Below, piece by piece: positions 16,583-24,915 of a DNA stretch of 64,000 nt. How positions within the stretch are numbered: position 1 is the first letter of the stretch; each line of letters starts with the position of its first letter. This DNA comes from Lachnospiraceae bacterium (GTDB lineage: Bacteria; Bacillota; Clostridia; Lachnospirales; Lachnospiraceae). The notes under the pieces were generated by a model. The model saw nothing but the letters and a program-made list of their open reading frames with translations. It searched no databases and was not told where the DNA came from. The stretch spans positions 37,317 to 101,316 of the forward strand of contig JAFQBM010000041.1 of assembly GCA_017399685.1 (NCBI GenBank). The letters run 5' to 3'. Made by a program: the position numbers and the translations under genes.

Positions 16583-18121
16583 TTAACTTTCCAACAATGC
16601 TTCCAATTCCTTTATCATGGAATTAATACTTTCCACCTGTTCCGATAATACCAGAATCTCTTCACTATTACTTTGAACCATGCTGGCAATATTAGAAAAT
16701 TCTTCATTTTCCAAATGAATACGTTCCGCAATGTCTTCGTTAATTTCTACTGTTTCCTGGATTACTTTACTTTGCATATCCCTGATGGTATCCGCCTGTT
16801 GGATTGCTTCCACCGATTTCTTCAACAAATCCATCATCTTACGAATACCTCCAACAGTTTCCGCAATTTCCTTGTTTTGCTTCAGTAACTGTTCTGCATT
16901 CTGATTCATAAATTCAGAAACATCTCTGGTTCCACTTTGTACACGACTTACCACCGCATCCACATTCTCTAAGGATTCTTTTGTATTTTCTGCTAAATGT
17001 CCAACTTCCTGTGCAACTACTGCAAATCCCTTTCCTGCCTCTCCTGCTCTGGCTGCCTCGATAGAAGCATTCAATGCAAGCAGATTAATGGATTCTGCAA
17101 TTTCACTGATAATATCCAAGGTCTTTCCAATTTCCCCTGATTCTATCAGAAGTTTATCTGTCACTTCCTTAGTTTTATGAGTAGAACGCTCTACTTCTTC
17201 ACTCATACCCATTAAGCGGTTTAATGCCTGTTCATTGGAAGCAGAGATTTCTACCAGTTCCTTAGAAATACGGTCTACATCCTGCATTTTCACTTCCATA
17301 CTACGACTGCTGCTTTCCAGCTGTACCAGATTTTCTTTACTCTGTTCTGACTTATCCAGCATATTAGCACTGGATTCCAGAAGATTCTCGCTAATGGCAG
17401 ACAATTCTTCCGTAGATGCACTCTCGGACTGTGATGTTTCCACCAGATATTCACTGGCAACTCCAAGTTGTCCAGCAACAGAACTTACGGAATTTAATAC
17501 ATTCTGAACTCTTTCATTATTTTTTTCCAATTCATCTTTTTTTGCATTCACCAAAAAATGTGCTACAAAGAAAACAAAAATAATTAATCCTGTCAAAGAT
17601 AATACCAATGCCACCACACACATAAGAATGTCTGTAATAAATAATTCGTCTTTTACCGGCATTAAATCTATCCCACGTATTCCCCATGCAACAAACAAAG
17701 AAACAATACAAGCCACTCCACTGACCAAAACTAACTTAATATCCAGAAAAAATGCCATAAGAATTAAAAAGAAAAACAAAAAACCCCAAAATGTTCTTGA
17801 TGGTAACATATATAAAATAAAATTCCATTGTACCACTACCACAAAGGCGGAAAATAATTTACCAACTTTCAATCTTCCATCCTTCAAATATCCGTCTTTA
17901 TCAAATGACGTTTTTACGATGCAGACTGCTATGACAAAAAACACAATATCCATAATTCCAAATATAATGGTAATCATCCATGGAACATCCGGATAAAATC
18001 CTAATAATTTCTCAACATTAAACATAACCGTAGCACACATGGCAGCACTTACCAATATAATAAGTCCCCATTTAAATACGGTAGATAAATACACTTCAAC
18101 CGCTGTTTTCTTTTTCTCCAT
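16583..18121 (-). CDS. Methyl-accepting chemotaxis protein with six-helix membrane sensor
   Basis: 512 residues. The N-terminal ~215 residues form about six membrane helices with little outside the membrane. The rest is the coiled-coil cytoplasmic signalling domain with the hairpin tip [20 protein letters not shown] that contacts CheA and CheW. No HAMP domain is seen. ATG 18121 ([16 protein letters not shown]) follows GGAGG; upstream in-frame starts are unlikely. The membrane domain is clearly homologous to that of the divergent kinase at 18387 ([11 protein letters not shown] here, QYNFLLYFFPS there), so both proteins probably sense a related stimulus. Ligand unknown. Confidence 0.9.
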   Translation of the reverse strand: MEKKKTAVEVYLSTVFKWGLIILVSAAMCATVMFNVEKLLGFYPDVPWMITIIFGIMDIVFFVIAVCIVKTSFDKDGYLKDGRLKVGKLFSAFVVVVQWNFILYMLPSRTFWGFLFFFLILMAFFLDIKLVLVSGVACIVSLFVAWGIRGIDLMPVKDELFITDILMCVVALVLSLTGLIIFVFFVAHFLVNAKKDELEKNNERVQNVLNSVSSVAGQLGVASEYLVETSQSESASTEELSAISENLLESSANMLDKSEQSKENLVQLESSSRSMEVKMQDVDRISKELVEISASNEQALNRLMGMSEEVERSTHKTKEVTDKLLIESGEIGKTLDIISEIAESINLLALNASIEAARAGEAGKGFAVVAQEVGHLAENTKESLENVDAVVSRVQSGTRDVSEFMNQNAEQLLKQNKEIAETVGGIRKMMDLLKKSVEAIQQADTIRDMQSKVIQETVEINEDIAERIHLENEEFSNIASMVQSNSEEILVLSEQVESINSMIKELEALLES

Positions 18122-18246
18122 CTTCTCATCCTCCAACCTTTCTCCCAAATTCCTATTTTTAATTAAAATATACAGATATTCTACACGATTACTCATTGCT
18201 AAAACAGTTCTAAAACAATGAACGGTCAGTTCTACCATGGATTCGG

Positions 18247-18275
18247 TTGTTGCAATTTGCTGTTATTTGTTGCAA
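18247..18275. promoter_or_regulatory. Direct repeats TTGTTGCAA, 20 bp apart
   Basis: TTGTTGCAA occurs at 18247-18255 and 18267-18275, between the divergent chemoreceptor and kinase genes. Two copies about two helical turns apart fit a dimeric activator site, perhaps for the LytTR regulator at 19707. The spacing differs by 1 bp from the 21-bp repeats in the agr-like island. Confidence 0.35.
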
Positions 18276-18292
18276 AATAGATACATAATTAC

Positions 18293-18352
18293 GGGAACAC
18301 AAAGTGCCTGAAAATTCATAGGTATCATAAGCTCAAAATACCTTTTGTTCCC
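18293..18352. repeat. Imperfect palindrome carrying dispersed repeat words
   Basis: GGGAACA and TGTTCCC form the ends. Inside are GGTATCATAAG (18321-18331) and AAAATACCTTTTG (18335-18347), both of which recur elsewhere in the window. It lies in the leader of the kinase gene. Confidence 0.45.
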
Positions 18353-18386
18353 AAACCCATATGAGCCATCAACAAGGAGAAAACAC

Positions 18387-19589
18387 ATGAATGTACTTCG
18401 TAAATATTGGAGTTCTGTTTATCATTATATCTTATTAGTAGTTCCCGGATGCTGTACCTGTGCAGCCATTTTTGCTACCGTATTTAAAATATTAGGAAAT
18501 CATCCTGAACTTTCCTGGTTTAAAGTAGGATTATTTGATTTCACCCAACTTATATACCTTGGAATCGCCTTATATTTTATTTACCAGAACAAACTGGATA
18601 GTACTTACTTTATGAATCACATGCTTGCTGTAAAAGCTTATATTACAATTTCACTAGCATTCCAATATAATTTTTTATTGTATTTTTTTCCTTCCGAATA
18701 TGTCTGGGGATGTACTTTTTTATTTTTTCTCATCCCTGTATTTTTCTTTGATACCATAATGACCATCATACATGTTTTTCTCTATCTTTTGTCTCTTGGA
18801 ATTGCTACATTTCGAAGTCCTGATGCTTTTTTACCCATGGAACACGAACATGTAGAAGAAGCTCTGACATTCCGAATTGTTGTGTTAGTACTTGGTGCTT
18901 TTTGCACTATACTGATTGTGTATCTTATCGAAAGTTTTTTACTGCAATTCCAGATACGCAGTGAAGAAAATACAGACCTTCTTAAAAAGCAGTTAGAACA
19001 TTACCAAAGTGCTGATTTACTGGATATGGAACTTAGAAAATTCCGTCACGATATTAGAAATCACTTTATCTGCATGGAATATCTGGTTCAAAATAAAGAT
19101 ATGGAAAATTTAGAAACTTATTTTCAGGATTTAAAGGAGTCCTTTGCATTCCAAGAAAGAGTGTATCTTTCCGGCAACCACATTATTGATGCCATTTTAA
19201 ATCATGAACTTTCAAGACATTGTTCCAATACTGTAAATGTAATTGTATATGGCTCCCTTAAAGAAAACTGCAGCCTCTCCTCCATGGATTTATGCACTGT
19301 GTTTTCTAACATTCTTTCCAATGCCATTGCTTCTGTGAATAAATGTGACAGTTCCATGAAACCGGAGCTTACCATTCATTTTCAGACTGGAAGCCATTAT
19401 TTTTCCATCAGCGTTTCTAACAGTATTTGTGAAGAAGATGCCGGAAATCTGATGCCCAAAAAGAAATCCAGCCGGAATCACGGATTTGGGCTGAATAAAA
19501 TAAAGGAAATCGTTGAAAAGTACAACGGAAATTTTGAACAGACAAGAAAAGAACAAACCGTGATAACAAAGGTATATCTTCCACTTTAA
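18387..19589 (+). CDS. GHKL-family sensor histidine kinase with six-helix sensor
   Basis: 400 residues from ATG 18387, behind AAGGAG. The N-terminal ~200 residues form six membrane helices homologous to the neighbouring chemoreceptor. The phosphoacceptor region reads RKFRHDIRNHFICMEYL, typical of AgrC-like kinases. The C-terminal ATPase domain shows a GFGLNKIKEI G-box. It probably phosphorylates the LytTR response regulator encoded 117 bp downstream. Genes it controls are unknown; a role in motility or chemosensing is suggested only by the shared sensor domain. Confidence 0.88.
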   Translation: MNVLRKYWSSVYHYILLVVPGCCTCAAIFATVFKILGNHPELSWFKVGLFDFTQLIYLGIALYFIYQNKLDSTYFMNHMLAVKAYITISLAFQYNFLLYFFPSEYVWGCTFLFFLIPVFFFDTIMTIIHVFLYLLSLGIATFRSPDAFLPMEHEHVEEALTFRIVVLVLGAFCTILIVYLIESFLLQFQIRSEENTDLLKKQLEHYQSADLLDMELRKFRHDIRNHFICMEYLVQNKDMENLETYFQDLKESFAFQERVYLSGNHIIDAILNHELSRHCSNTVNVIVYGSLKENCSLSSMDLCTVFSNILSNAIASVNKCDSSMKPELTIHFQTGSHYFSISVSNSICEEDAGNLMPKKKSSRNHGFGLNKIKEIVEKYNGNFEQTRKEQTVITKVYLPL

Positions 19590-19659
19590 AATCAGGCGGA
19601 ATGATTCTTATGAAAACAGAAAGAAAGGATAAACTGCGGACACATTTTTATGTGTTGCA

Positions 19660-19693
19660 CTTTTGATGGAAATACAGGCATTTTCATCAAAAG
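19660..19693 (+). repeat. Hairpin between kinase and regulator genes
   Basis: CTTTTGATGGAAAT pairs with ATTTTCATCAAAAG (one GU pair) around a 6-nt loop. It ends 13 nt before the regulator ATG and may modulate its translation or processing. A 21-codon frame (MILMKTERKDKLRTHFYVLHF) lies just before it; not enough to call a gene. Confidence 0.45.
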
Positions 19694-19706
19694 CAGGGTA
19701 CAAACT

Positions 19707-20426
19707 ATGAATATTGCATTTTGTGATGACCAGAACATTGTTACAAATCAGTTAAATAAATTAATTCAGGAATTTGATAAAGAAATCCTTACGGAAAGCA
19801 CTTTACTTTCTTTTTCCACCCCTTCCGATTTATATACTCATATGCAGACAAACAGCATTGATGTTGTTTTTATGGATTTGGCGTTCCCTGATACTTCTGA
19901 AGATGGGATTGAATGGTCAAAAAAGATAAAAAAACAGTTTCCCCGTACCATCATTATCATCCTTACTGCCTATGAATCCAGATATAAAGAGGGTTTTGTA
20001 GCCCGTGCTTTTCGTTTTATGACAAAACCAATTCAAAAAGCAGAGCTTTTTGATAATTTATATGCCTGCATGGAAGAACTGCAGCTTACCCAGACCGTAT
20101 CATTGCCAAAATATGGAACATTACATCCAGTTATGGTAAAAGATATCTTTTATCTTTCTGCCCTATCCGGCGGAAGCGAATTATGGACCCGTTCCCATAC
20201 CTTCGTTTCAGAAAAAAGTCTGCTTCAATGGGAAGAACAACTCCCTAAAACCACATTCTTCCGCTGTCATAAAAAATATCTGATAAATCTTTTACATGTG
20301 AAAAGTTTTGAAAATCATGTTTTGACTCTGATTACCGGAGAGAAAATTCCCATTTCCAGAAGACGGTGGAAAGAATTTCAGATTGCTTACATAAGATGTG
20401 ACATACAAAACAACAGCATCACTTAA
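19707..20426 (+). CDS. LytTR-family response regulator
   Basis: 239 residues. The receiver domain begins MNIAFCDDQN with the acidic pocket, DVVFMDLAFPD as the phosphorylation site and MTKPIQKAEL as the conserved lysine segment. A C-terminal LytTR DNA-binding domain follows (FYLSALSGGSELWTRSHTF, TTFFRCHKKYLINL). ATG 19707 is chosen because upstream in-frame starts add residues outside the receiver fold. It is the likely partner of the preceding kinase. LytTR proteins usually bind paired direct repeats near promoters. Confidence 0.88.
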   Translation: MNIAFCDDQNIVTNQLNKLIQEFDKEILTESTLLSFSTPSDLYTHMQTNSIDVVFMDLAFPDTSEDGIEWSKKIKKQFPRTIIIILTAYESRYKEGFVARAFRFMTKPIQKAELFDNLYACMEELQLTQTVSLPKYGTLHPVMVKDIFYLSALSGGSELWTRSHTFVSEKSLLQWEEQLPKTTFFRCHKKYLINLLHVKSFENHVLTLITGEKIPISRRRWKEFQIAYIRCDIQNNSIT

Positions 20427-20501
20427 TCCAAATGAAGTCGACATTTATATTGCAGGCAAAACCAGTTTTAATAATTCGAAAAAAACAAATTTACAAATTT
20501 A

Positions 20502-20572
20502 GGAACCACCACACTAATAATTCGTCACTTTGTGGTGATTCCTATATGGATTCCTATATGGATGCTTATATG
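20502..20572. repeat. Hairpin and three 12-bp tandem repeats between convergent genes
   Basis: CACCACA (20507-20513) pairs with TGTGGTG (20531-20537), extended by GGAA/TTCC; a possible terminator. Immediately after are three 12-bp units beginning GATTCCTATATG (20537-20572), the third diverged. Confidence 0.5.
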
Positions 20573-20592
20573 CCACTATATAAAAACAACAA

Positions 20593-21303
20593 CTATGATT
20601 CCTCTGATTCTTGTTCGCATTTATATCCATGCCCCCAGACTACTTTGATATGTTCCGGTTCTGCCGGGTTAATTTCTATTTTCTCCCGGATATGCCTGAT
20701 ATGTACCGCCACAGTCTTATCCGTGCCATCCATGTCATAAACAGAATCTTTCCATACTCGCTGATAAATTTCCTTTGAAGAAAAAACTTTTCCCTGACTT
20801 CCTGCAAGAAGTTTTAAGATTTCGTATTCAATGGGTGTAAGTTTTACCTCTTCCCCATACACGAATACCTGCTTCCATTCATCATCTATCTCAATTCCGT
20901 TTACTTTAATGGCTGTCTCTTTTTTTACCACACTTCCCAGCATGGTGTACCTTCTAAGATTTGATTTTACCCTTGCAATCACCTCCACCGGATTAAATGG
21001 CTTTGTAACATAATCATCTGCACCTACATTAAGCCCTAGTATCTTATCTGTATCTTCACTTTTTGCTGACAGAAAAATAACCGGCAGATTAGAAATCTTT
21101 CTAATTTCATTTAAAGCACAGATTCCATCCATAATAGGCAGCATGATATCTAATAATACAAGATGAATTTCATTCTTCCTGATAATATCCAATGCCTCTT
21201 TTCCATTATAAGCTTTGAATACTCTGATATCTTCAGAAGATAAATATATCTCTAATGCATTTACAATATCCTTTTCATCGTCACAAACTAATACATTCTG
21301 CAT
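20593..21303 (-). CDS. OmpR/VanR-like response regulator, orphan
   Basis: 236 residues: receiver domain (VLVCDDEKDIV, VLLDIMLPIMDGI, DYVTKPFNP) and winged-helix DNA-binding domain (LTPIEYEILKLLAGSQGKVF, VHIRHIREKIE). The closest general type is VanR-like. No histidine kinase gene follows or precedes on the same strand; the next gene downstream is convergent. It must therefore use a distant kinase, or its partner has been lost. The start ATG lies at the end of an AT-rich leader without a strong Shine-Dalgarno. Confidence 0.85.
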   Translation of the reverse strand: MQNVLVCDDEKDIVNALEIYLSSEDIRVFKAYNGKEALDIIRKNEIHLVLLDIMLPIMDGICALNEIRKISNLPVIFLSAKSEDTDKILGLNVGADDYVTKPFNPVEVIARVKSNLRRYTMLGSVVKKETAIKVNGIEIDDEWKQVFVYGEEVKLTPIEYEILKLLAGSQGKVFSSKEIYQRVWKDSVYDMDGTDKTVAVHIRHIREKIEINPAEPEHIKVVWGHGYKCEQESEES

Positions 21304-21451
21304 AATCGATTACCGTCCTATTTATTATTTTGTATACATCTAAAGTATAATATTATATTTATTTATATACAACTACACAAAAGGTTAAGATTTTATTAAG
21401 TTCTTCCTTGTATTATATGTCAATCAGAATAAATATTTTTTGATAAATATG

Positions 21452-21480
21452 TTGACATATATTATATATTATGATATACT
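21452..21480 (+). promoter_or_regulatory. Strong consensus promoter
   Basis: TTGACA (21452-21457), 17-bp spacer, TATACT (21475-21480), 32 bp before the coiled-coil gene start. Confidence 0.75.
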
Positions 21481-21512
21481 GTGGAGACAAAAACAGAAAG
21501 GAGGGGACGACC

Positions 21513-21836
21513 ATGTTAGATGCCAAAGATATTGAAATCCTTCGAAACGTGATTGGAGAAGTGGTAGACAGCAGAATAGAAAAAATCGACTCAAGACTTG
21601 AGAATATCGAAGCCAGACTTGAGAATGTTGAAGCCAGACTTGAGAATATTGAAACGGATATATCAAATATCCAATCTACTATTGAACATGAATTAAGACC
21701 AAATATCACAATAATAGCCGAAGGCCATTGGTCATTAAACAGAAAACTTGATGAAATTTTTAAAATCCGTGATCAACATGAATTAGTTTTAATTCGTCTA
21801 AATCGTTTAGAAAATGAATTATTAAAAACAAAGTAA
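21513..21836 (+). CDS. Small coiled-coil protein with heptad repeats
   Basis: 107 residues from ATG 21513 behind AAAGGAGGGG. The central part repeats a seven-residue unit: RLENIEA, RLENVEA, RLENIET, then DISNIQS, giving a continuous amphipathic coiled coil. The C-terminal half (LRPNITIIAEGHWSLNRKLDE) resembles the many small coiled-coil proteins of clostridial genomes with no known function. It has its own strong promoter and stands alone at the left edge of the agr-like island. Confidence 0.75.
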   Translation: MLDAKDIEILRNVIGEVVDSRIEKIDSRLENIEARLENVEARLENIETDISNIQSTIEHELRPNITIIAEGHWSLNRKLDEIFKIRDQHELVLIRLNRLENELLKTK

Positions 21837-22093
21837 CAACTCTCGAACCCCATAAATTAAGCACCGAAACATTATAAACGTTTCAAATATCAATTAGATT
21901 ATACTATCTTTATACCCTCAGCATATTTCATACCATTTTCTATTTTTATTTTTCAGTTGCAAATTATATGTATAACAGAATAAAATACATAATGCTTTTT
22001 CAATAATATATGTAACAAAGAACATTTCTGTTACACATTCTTCTTTTATATCTACTCAATTGTTAAAATGTATTTTACAAAGGAGTGATATAC
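21837..22093 (+). promoter_or_regulatory. Leader of XRE regulator 1 with inverted repeat
   Basis: TGTAACA (22011-22017) and TGTTACA (22029-22035) form an inverted repeat around AGAACATTTC. The corresponding leader of the paralogue at 23565 keeps AAGAAT-AGTTCTGT in the same place and the following ACATTCTTCTTTTAT. The similarity between leaders suggests a shared autoregulatory operator. Confidence 0.45.
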
Positions 22094-22441
22094 TTGAAGC
22101 AACAATATCTTGAAATGGGAAATCGAATCAAATTACGTCGAAAGGAACTTAAAATTAAACAAAACGAATTAGCGGAACTTTTGGATATTTCTAATAACCA
22201 TATGTCATCTATTGAAACAGGAAAGCAGAAACCAAGCATGGATACCTTTATAAAAATTTGCGAGAATTTAAAAGTTACTCCGGATTATTTACTGCTTGGC
22301 TGTATGCATATGGTAAATGTTCCTCAGGATATCTCAGATAAACTACGACTATGCAGTGAAGAAGATATCACATTGGCAAAAAATATAATAGAGTTATTAG
22401 TGGATAGGAATCGGACCACTTGGAACAATGAAAAAAATTAA
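22094..22441 (+). CDS. XRE-family transcriptional regulator 1
   Basis: 115 residues. Helix-turn-helix domain at residues 8-65 (GNRIKLRRKELKIKQNELAE, then SNNHMSSIETGKQKPSMDTF). The short C-terminal part (LCSEEDITLAKNIIELLVDR) may dimerise. TTG 22094 is chosen as start: AAAGGAG lies 8 nt before it and the paralogue at 23565 has the same arrangement. The two proteins are about 75-80 percent identical by eye and flank agrDB, so they probably regulate it or themselves. Confidence 0.85.
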   Translation: MKQQYLEMGNRIKLRRKELKIKQNELAELLDISNNHMSSIETGKQKPSMDTFIKICENLKVTPDYLLLGCMHMVNVPQDISDKLRLCSEEDITLAKNIIELLVDRNRTTWNNEKN

Positions 22442-22528
22442 AGAATCAAATTCAAAATATTTATGATTCTAAATCAAGCACCCAAAGAAACATATATCAT
22501 CTAAATATGCAGTTTGGGGCAACCTAAA

Positions 22529-22566
22529 ACGAGGAACCACTATATGTGATTCCTCGTCTCTTTTTT
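22529..22566. terminator. Terminator between XRE regulator 1 and agrB
   Basis: ACGAGGAA-C-CAC pairs with GTG-A-TTCCTCGT around TATAT, followed on the plus strand by CTCTTTTTT. It serves the two convergent genes. Confidence 0.8.
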
Positions 22567-22569
22567 CCG

Positions 22570-23142
22570 CTATTTGCTGTTAATCATCCGAAATATACAA
22601 GGTATTTGCAGCCCGGCTGCTAAAATGATTCCTATGGAAATACATATAGCATATGTTTCCTGCTGACATAGATACAGTATCAAATCGATTCCCAAAAAGA
22701 TAAGTGCAATTATTATCGTAGCAATCTTACAACATTTCTTTTCTTCCCGACTCAGTCTACGATTCTCCGAATCAACAGGACTACATACCATCAGACTTAC
22801 CATAGCTATTACCATCACTATTACCAATCCATAATCAAATTTTATATAAGAAGACATTAACGTACACAAAACCAGCAAAACACTTGAAATAATAAAACAT
22901 ACCCAAGCTTTCTTTGCATGATAGCCACCACTAAACTTTCTAATAAACATGAACGGGAGAATAACGACAATACACTCTCCTATCCTTCCTATCATAAAAC
23001 CAATCATACCTGCTAACAGCAATGGTGAAACAGTAAATAAAATACTATACACTGCATATTCATACAATTCCCTGTCATCCGAATTTATAGCATCATACTG
23101 AATCAACCATGCTACCAATACTTCCGCACAGCGGAAAATCAT
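22570..23142 (-). CDS. agrB: AgrB-like autoinducer peptide processing protease
   Basis: 190-residue membrane protein with about six hydrophobic segments. The AgrB catalytic pair is present: His75 and Cys82 in RKFSGGYHAKKAWVCF, with the same seven-residue spacing as in Staphylococcus AgrB. It should cleave the C-terminal tail of AgrD and cyclise the peptide. The ATG overlaps the agrD stop codon (ATGA), so translation is coupled. The kinase and regulator of the system are encoded 1 kb away on the other strand. Confidence 0.92.
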   Translation of the reverse strand: MIFRCAEVLVAWLIQYDAINSDDRELYEYAVYSILFTVSPLLLAGMIGFMIGRIGECIVVILPFMFIRKFSGGYHAKKAWVCFIISSVLLVLCTLMSSYIKFDYGLVIVMVIAMVSLMVCSPVDSENRRLSREEKKCCKIATIIIALIFLGIDLILYLCQQETYAICISIGIILAAGLQIPCIFRMINSK

Positions 23143-23291
23143 TTACTGCTTTTAAAGCGTGATAATTCTTTTGGAGCCTTAGGTTGATAAGCAACTACAC
23201 TTGATGCAGAGTTTGCTTCCACGCGTAAAAATATATTAAGTGCTGTTTTTACTGATTTTGCAGCTTCTACAGACAATTTCTTTTTTTCCAT
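23139..23291 (-). CDS. agrD: AgrD-like cyclic autoinducer peptide precursor with Ser in place of Cys
   Basis: 50 residues, starting MEKKKLSVEAAKSV behind a perfect AAAGGAGG. An amphipathic N-terminal helix is followed by ANSASSVVAYQPKAPKEL. Comparison with clostridial AgrD peptides (pattern S-A-C-x4-[HY]-Q-P-x2-P) places Ser30 where the ring-forming cysteine normally sits. The peptide has no cysteine at all. A serine would give a lactone ring, predicted SSVVA, as in enterococcal GBAP. The conserved QPK-P-KEL segment is the AgrB recognition tail. agrD and agrB form an overlapping operon. Confidence 0.88.
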   Translation of the reverse strand: MEKKKLSVEAAKSVKTALNIFLRVEANSASSVVAYQPKAPKELSRFKSSK

Positions 23292-23339
23292 GGCTTTTCC
23301 TCCTTTCCAAAAAAACTATCTTTGATTGCTACCACTAAA

Positions 23340-23407
23340 ATCATAACCTAAACTGTCGAAAAATGCGACCGTTTTGCACGAATGGTAAAATAATGGCCAA
23401 AATTGGT
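23340..23407 (-). promoter_or_regulatory. agrDB promoter with LytTR-type operator
   Basis: Minus strand: first repeat AACCA (ACCA at 23407-23404), second repeat ACCATTCGTGCA (23386-23375), the two ACCA starts exactly 21 bp apart. Six bp later comes a weak -35 TCGCAT (23368-23363), a 17-bp spacer and -10 TATGAT (23345-23340). The layout is identical to the promoter at 24036. A poor -35 box fits activator dependence. Confidence 0.75.
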
Positions 23408-23481
23408 TAAAAACAGGTATTTTAGGGCAAATTATATATGTGTAGCAGAATAAAATAAGTAACACATTTTCTCAAAATTCA

Positions 23482-23507
23482 TGTACAAAAGAATAGTTCT
23501 GTACTAC
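23482..23507 (+). promoter_or_regulatory. Putative operator of XRE regulator 2
   Basis: Contains TGTACAAAAGAATAGTTCT, then GTACTACA, with a palindromic AGAA-TAG-TTCT-like core, at the position equivalent to 22011-22035 upstream of the paralogue. Confidence 0.4.
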
Positions 23508-23564
23508 ATTCTTCTTTTATTTCACCAATACTGGTAGAATATAGACATAAAAGGAGTGAGACGC

Positions 23565-23912
23565 TTGAACCAACAATATATGGAAATGGGAAATCGTATC
23601 AAACTTCGTCGCAAGGAACTTCGAATCAAACAAAATGAATTAGCAGAACTTCTGGATATTTCCAATAACCATATGTCATCCATTGAAACAGGAAGACAAA
23701 AACCAAGTTTGGATACTTTTATCCGTATCTGTGAAGAACTGAAAGTTACTCCAGATTATCTGCTCCTTGGATGTATGCATACCATTAATATTCCTCAAAG
23801 CATTTTTGATAAATTACAATTATGTAGCGTGGAAGATATTCAACTTGCAAAAAATTTCATTGAGTTATTGGTTGAACGAAACAACTCTAACAGAAACAGC
23901 GAAAATCTCTGA
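23565..23912 (+). CDS. XRE-family transcriptional regulator 2
   Basis: 115 residues, paralogue of the regulator at 22094. HTH domain GNRIKLRRKELRIKQNELAE followed by SNNHMSSIETGRQKPSLDTF. It starts at TTG 23565, eight bases after AAAGGAG, as does the paralogue. It is divergent from agrD with about 270 bp between them, which contains the agrDB promoter and operator. A terminator follows the stop codon. Role in controlling agr is inferred from position. Confidence 0.85.
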   Translation: MNQQYMEMGNRIKLRRKELRIKQNELAELLDISNNHMSSIETGRQKPSLDTFIRICEELKVTPDYLLLGCMHTINIPQSIFDKLQLCSVEDIQLAKNFIELLVERNNSNRNSENL

Positions 23913-23930
23913 TACGATAGTTGTAACATC

Positions 23931-23970
23931 AAAAAACAGTCCCCTTAATCGATTTTAGGGACTGTTTTTT
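23931..23970 (+). terminator. Terminator of XRE regulator 2
   Basis: AAAACAGTCCC pairs with GGGACTGTTTT and is followed by T residues; 18 nt after the stop codon. Confidence 0.85.
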
Positions 23971-24035
23971 ACTATAAAGCTTCACATCAATTTCCCTATA
24001 TGGAAGACTAAATTTTTATTTTACTTTTTAAGATA

Positions 24036-24103
24036 ACCAAAAAAGGTCAAAATTTGACCATTCGTGCATATCCCTTGCAATCTACCTTTTGTATTCGTAT
24101 AAT
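24036..24103 (+). promoter_or_regulatory. Promoter of the regulator-kinase operon with LytTR-type operator
   Basis: AACCA (ACCA at 24036-24039) and ACCATTCGTGCA (24057-24068) are direct repeats 21 bp apart. Six bp later are -35 TTGCAA (24075-24080), a 17-bp spacer and -10 TATAAT (24098-24103). The 12-mer ACCATTCGTGCA, spacings and orientation match those upstream of agrDB. Confidence 0.8.
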
Positions 24104-24202
24104 ATAGATAATATAAATTCCTTATTTAACCATTTAACATATTTTTAGAATATTGTAACTTTTTAGAATAAAACAACTATAACAGAAAGGATGTTGTGAT
24201 AT

Positions 24203-24910
24203 ATGCGAATACTTATCTGTGACGATGATGACTTAATTATCAATCAACTTCAAAAATATCTGAGCGATTTCTTTGATCAAGCCAGTCTTAAATGTCCTGA
24301 AATCGTGACTTTTTCTGATGGTGAATCCTTACTTTCGGATACTGGTGAAAAAGACATCTTATTTTTAGATATAGAAATGCCTGGAATGAATGGGATCTAT
24401 GTGGGAAAGGAATTGAAAAAACGCAACAAAAACATTATTATTTTCGTAGTAACCTCTTACGCAGAATATTTGGATGAAGCCATGCGTTTTCATGTTTTCC
24501 GCTACCTTTCCAAACCTCTGGAAAAACAACGACTATTTCGCAATCTTAGGGATGCTCTGCATTTTTATAATACCACTACAATAAAACTTAGTATTGAGAC
24601 AAAACAAGATGTATATACCGTACGAACCTCTGATATTATTTTTATTGAAGCAGATGGTCATAAAATTATTGTGCATACAAAAGAAAATGATTATATATCC
24701 ATACATAATTTACAATACTGGTTACATATTCTGCCCAAAAACTGTTTTTTTCAGATACACAGAAGCTTTATTGTAAATTTGGAGCATGTAACAAACTTTG
24801 ACCACGCAACAGTTCATCTTTATAACAATCAGTTTACTGCCTATTTAGCTCGTAGAAACCATTCATCATTTAAAGAAGCCTATCTTTTATATTTAGAAAG
24901 TACGAGGTGA
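24203..24910 (+). CDS. agrA: AgrA-like LytTR response regulator
   Basis: 235 residues. Receiver domain: MRILICDDDDLI, phosphoacceptor in DILFLDIEMPGMNG, and RYLSKPLEKQRLF. LytTR DNA-binding domain from about residue 135 (IIFIEADGHKIIVHT, NCFFQIHRSFIVNLEHV). Start ATG follows AGAAAGGATG. Its stop codon overlaps the start region of the kinase gene. It most likely binds the paired ACCA repeats upstream of its own operon and of agrDB, which is inferred from shared sites and the binding habit of LytTR proteins. Confidence 0.92.
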   Translation: MRILICDDDDLIINQLQKYLSDFFDQASLKCPEIVTFSDGESLLSDTGEKDILFLDIEMPGMNGIYVGKELKKRNKNIIIFVVTSYAEYLDEAMRFHVFRYLSKPLEKQRLFRNLRDALHFYNTTTIKLSIETKQDVYTVRTSDIIFIEADGHKIIVHTKENDYISIHNLQYWLHILPKNCFFQIHRSFIVNLEHVTNFDHATVHLYNNQFTAYLARRNHSSFKEAYLLYLESTR

Positions 24911-24915
24911 CACAA

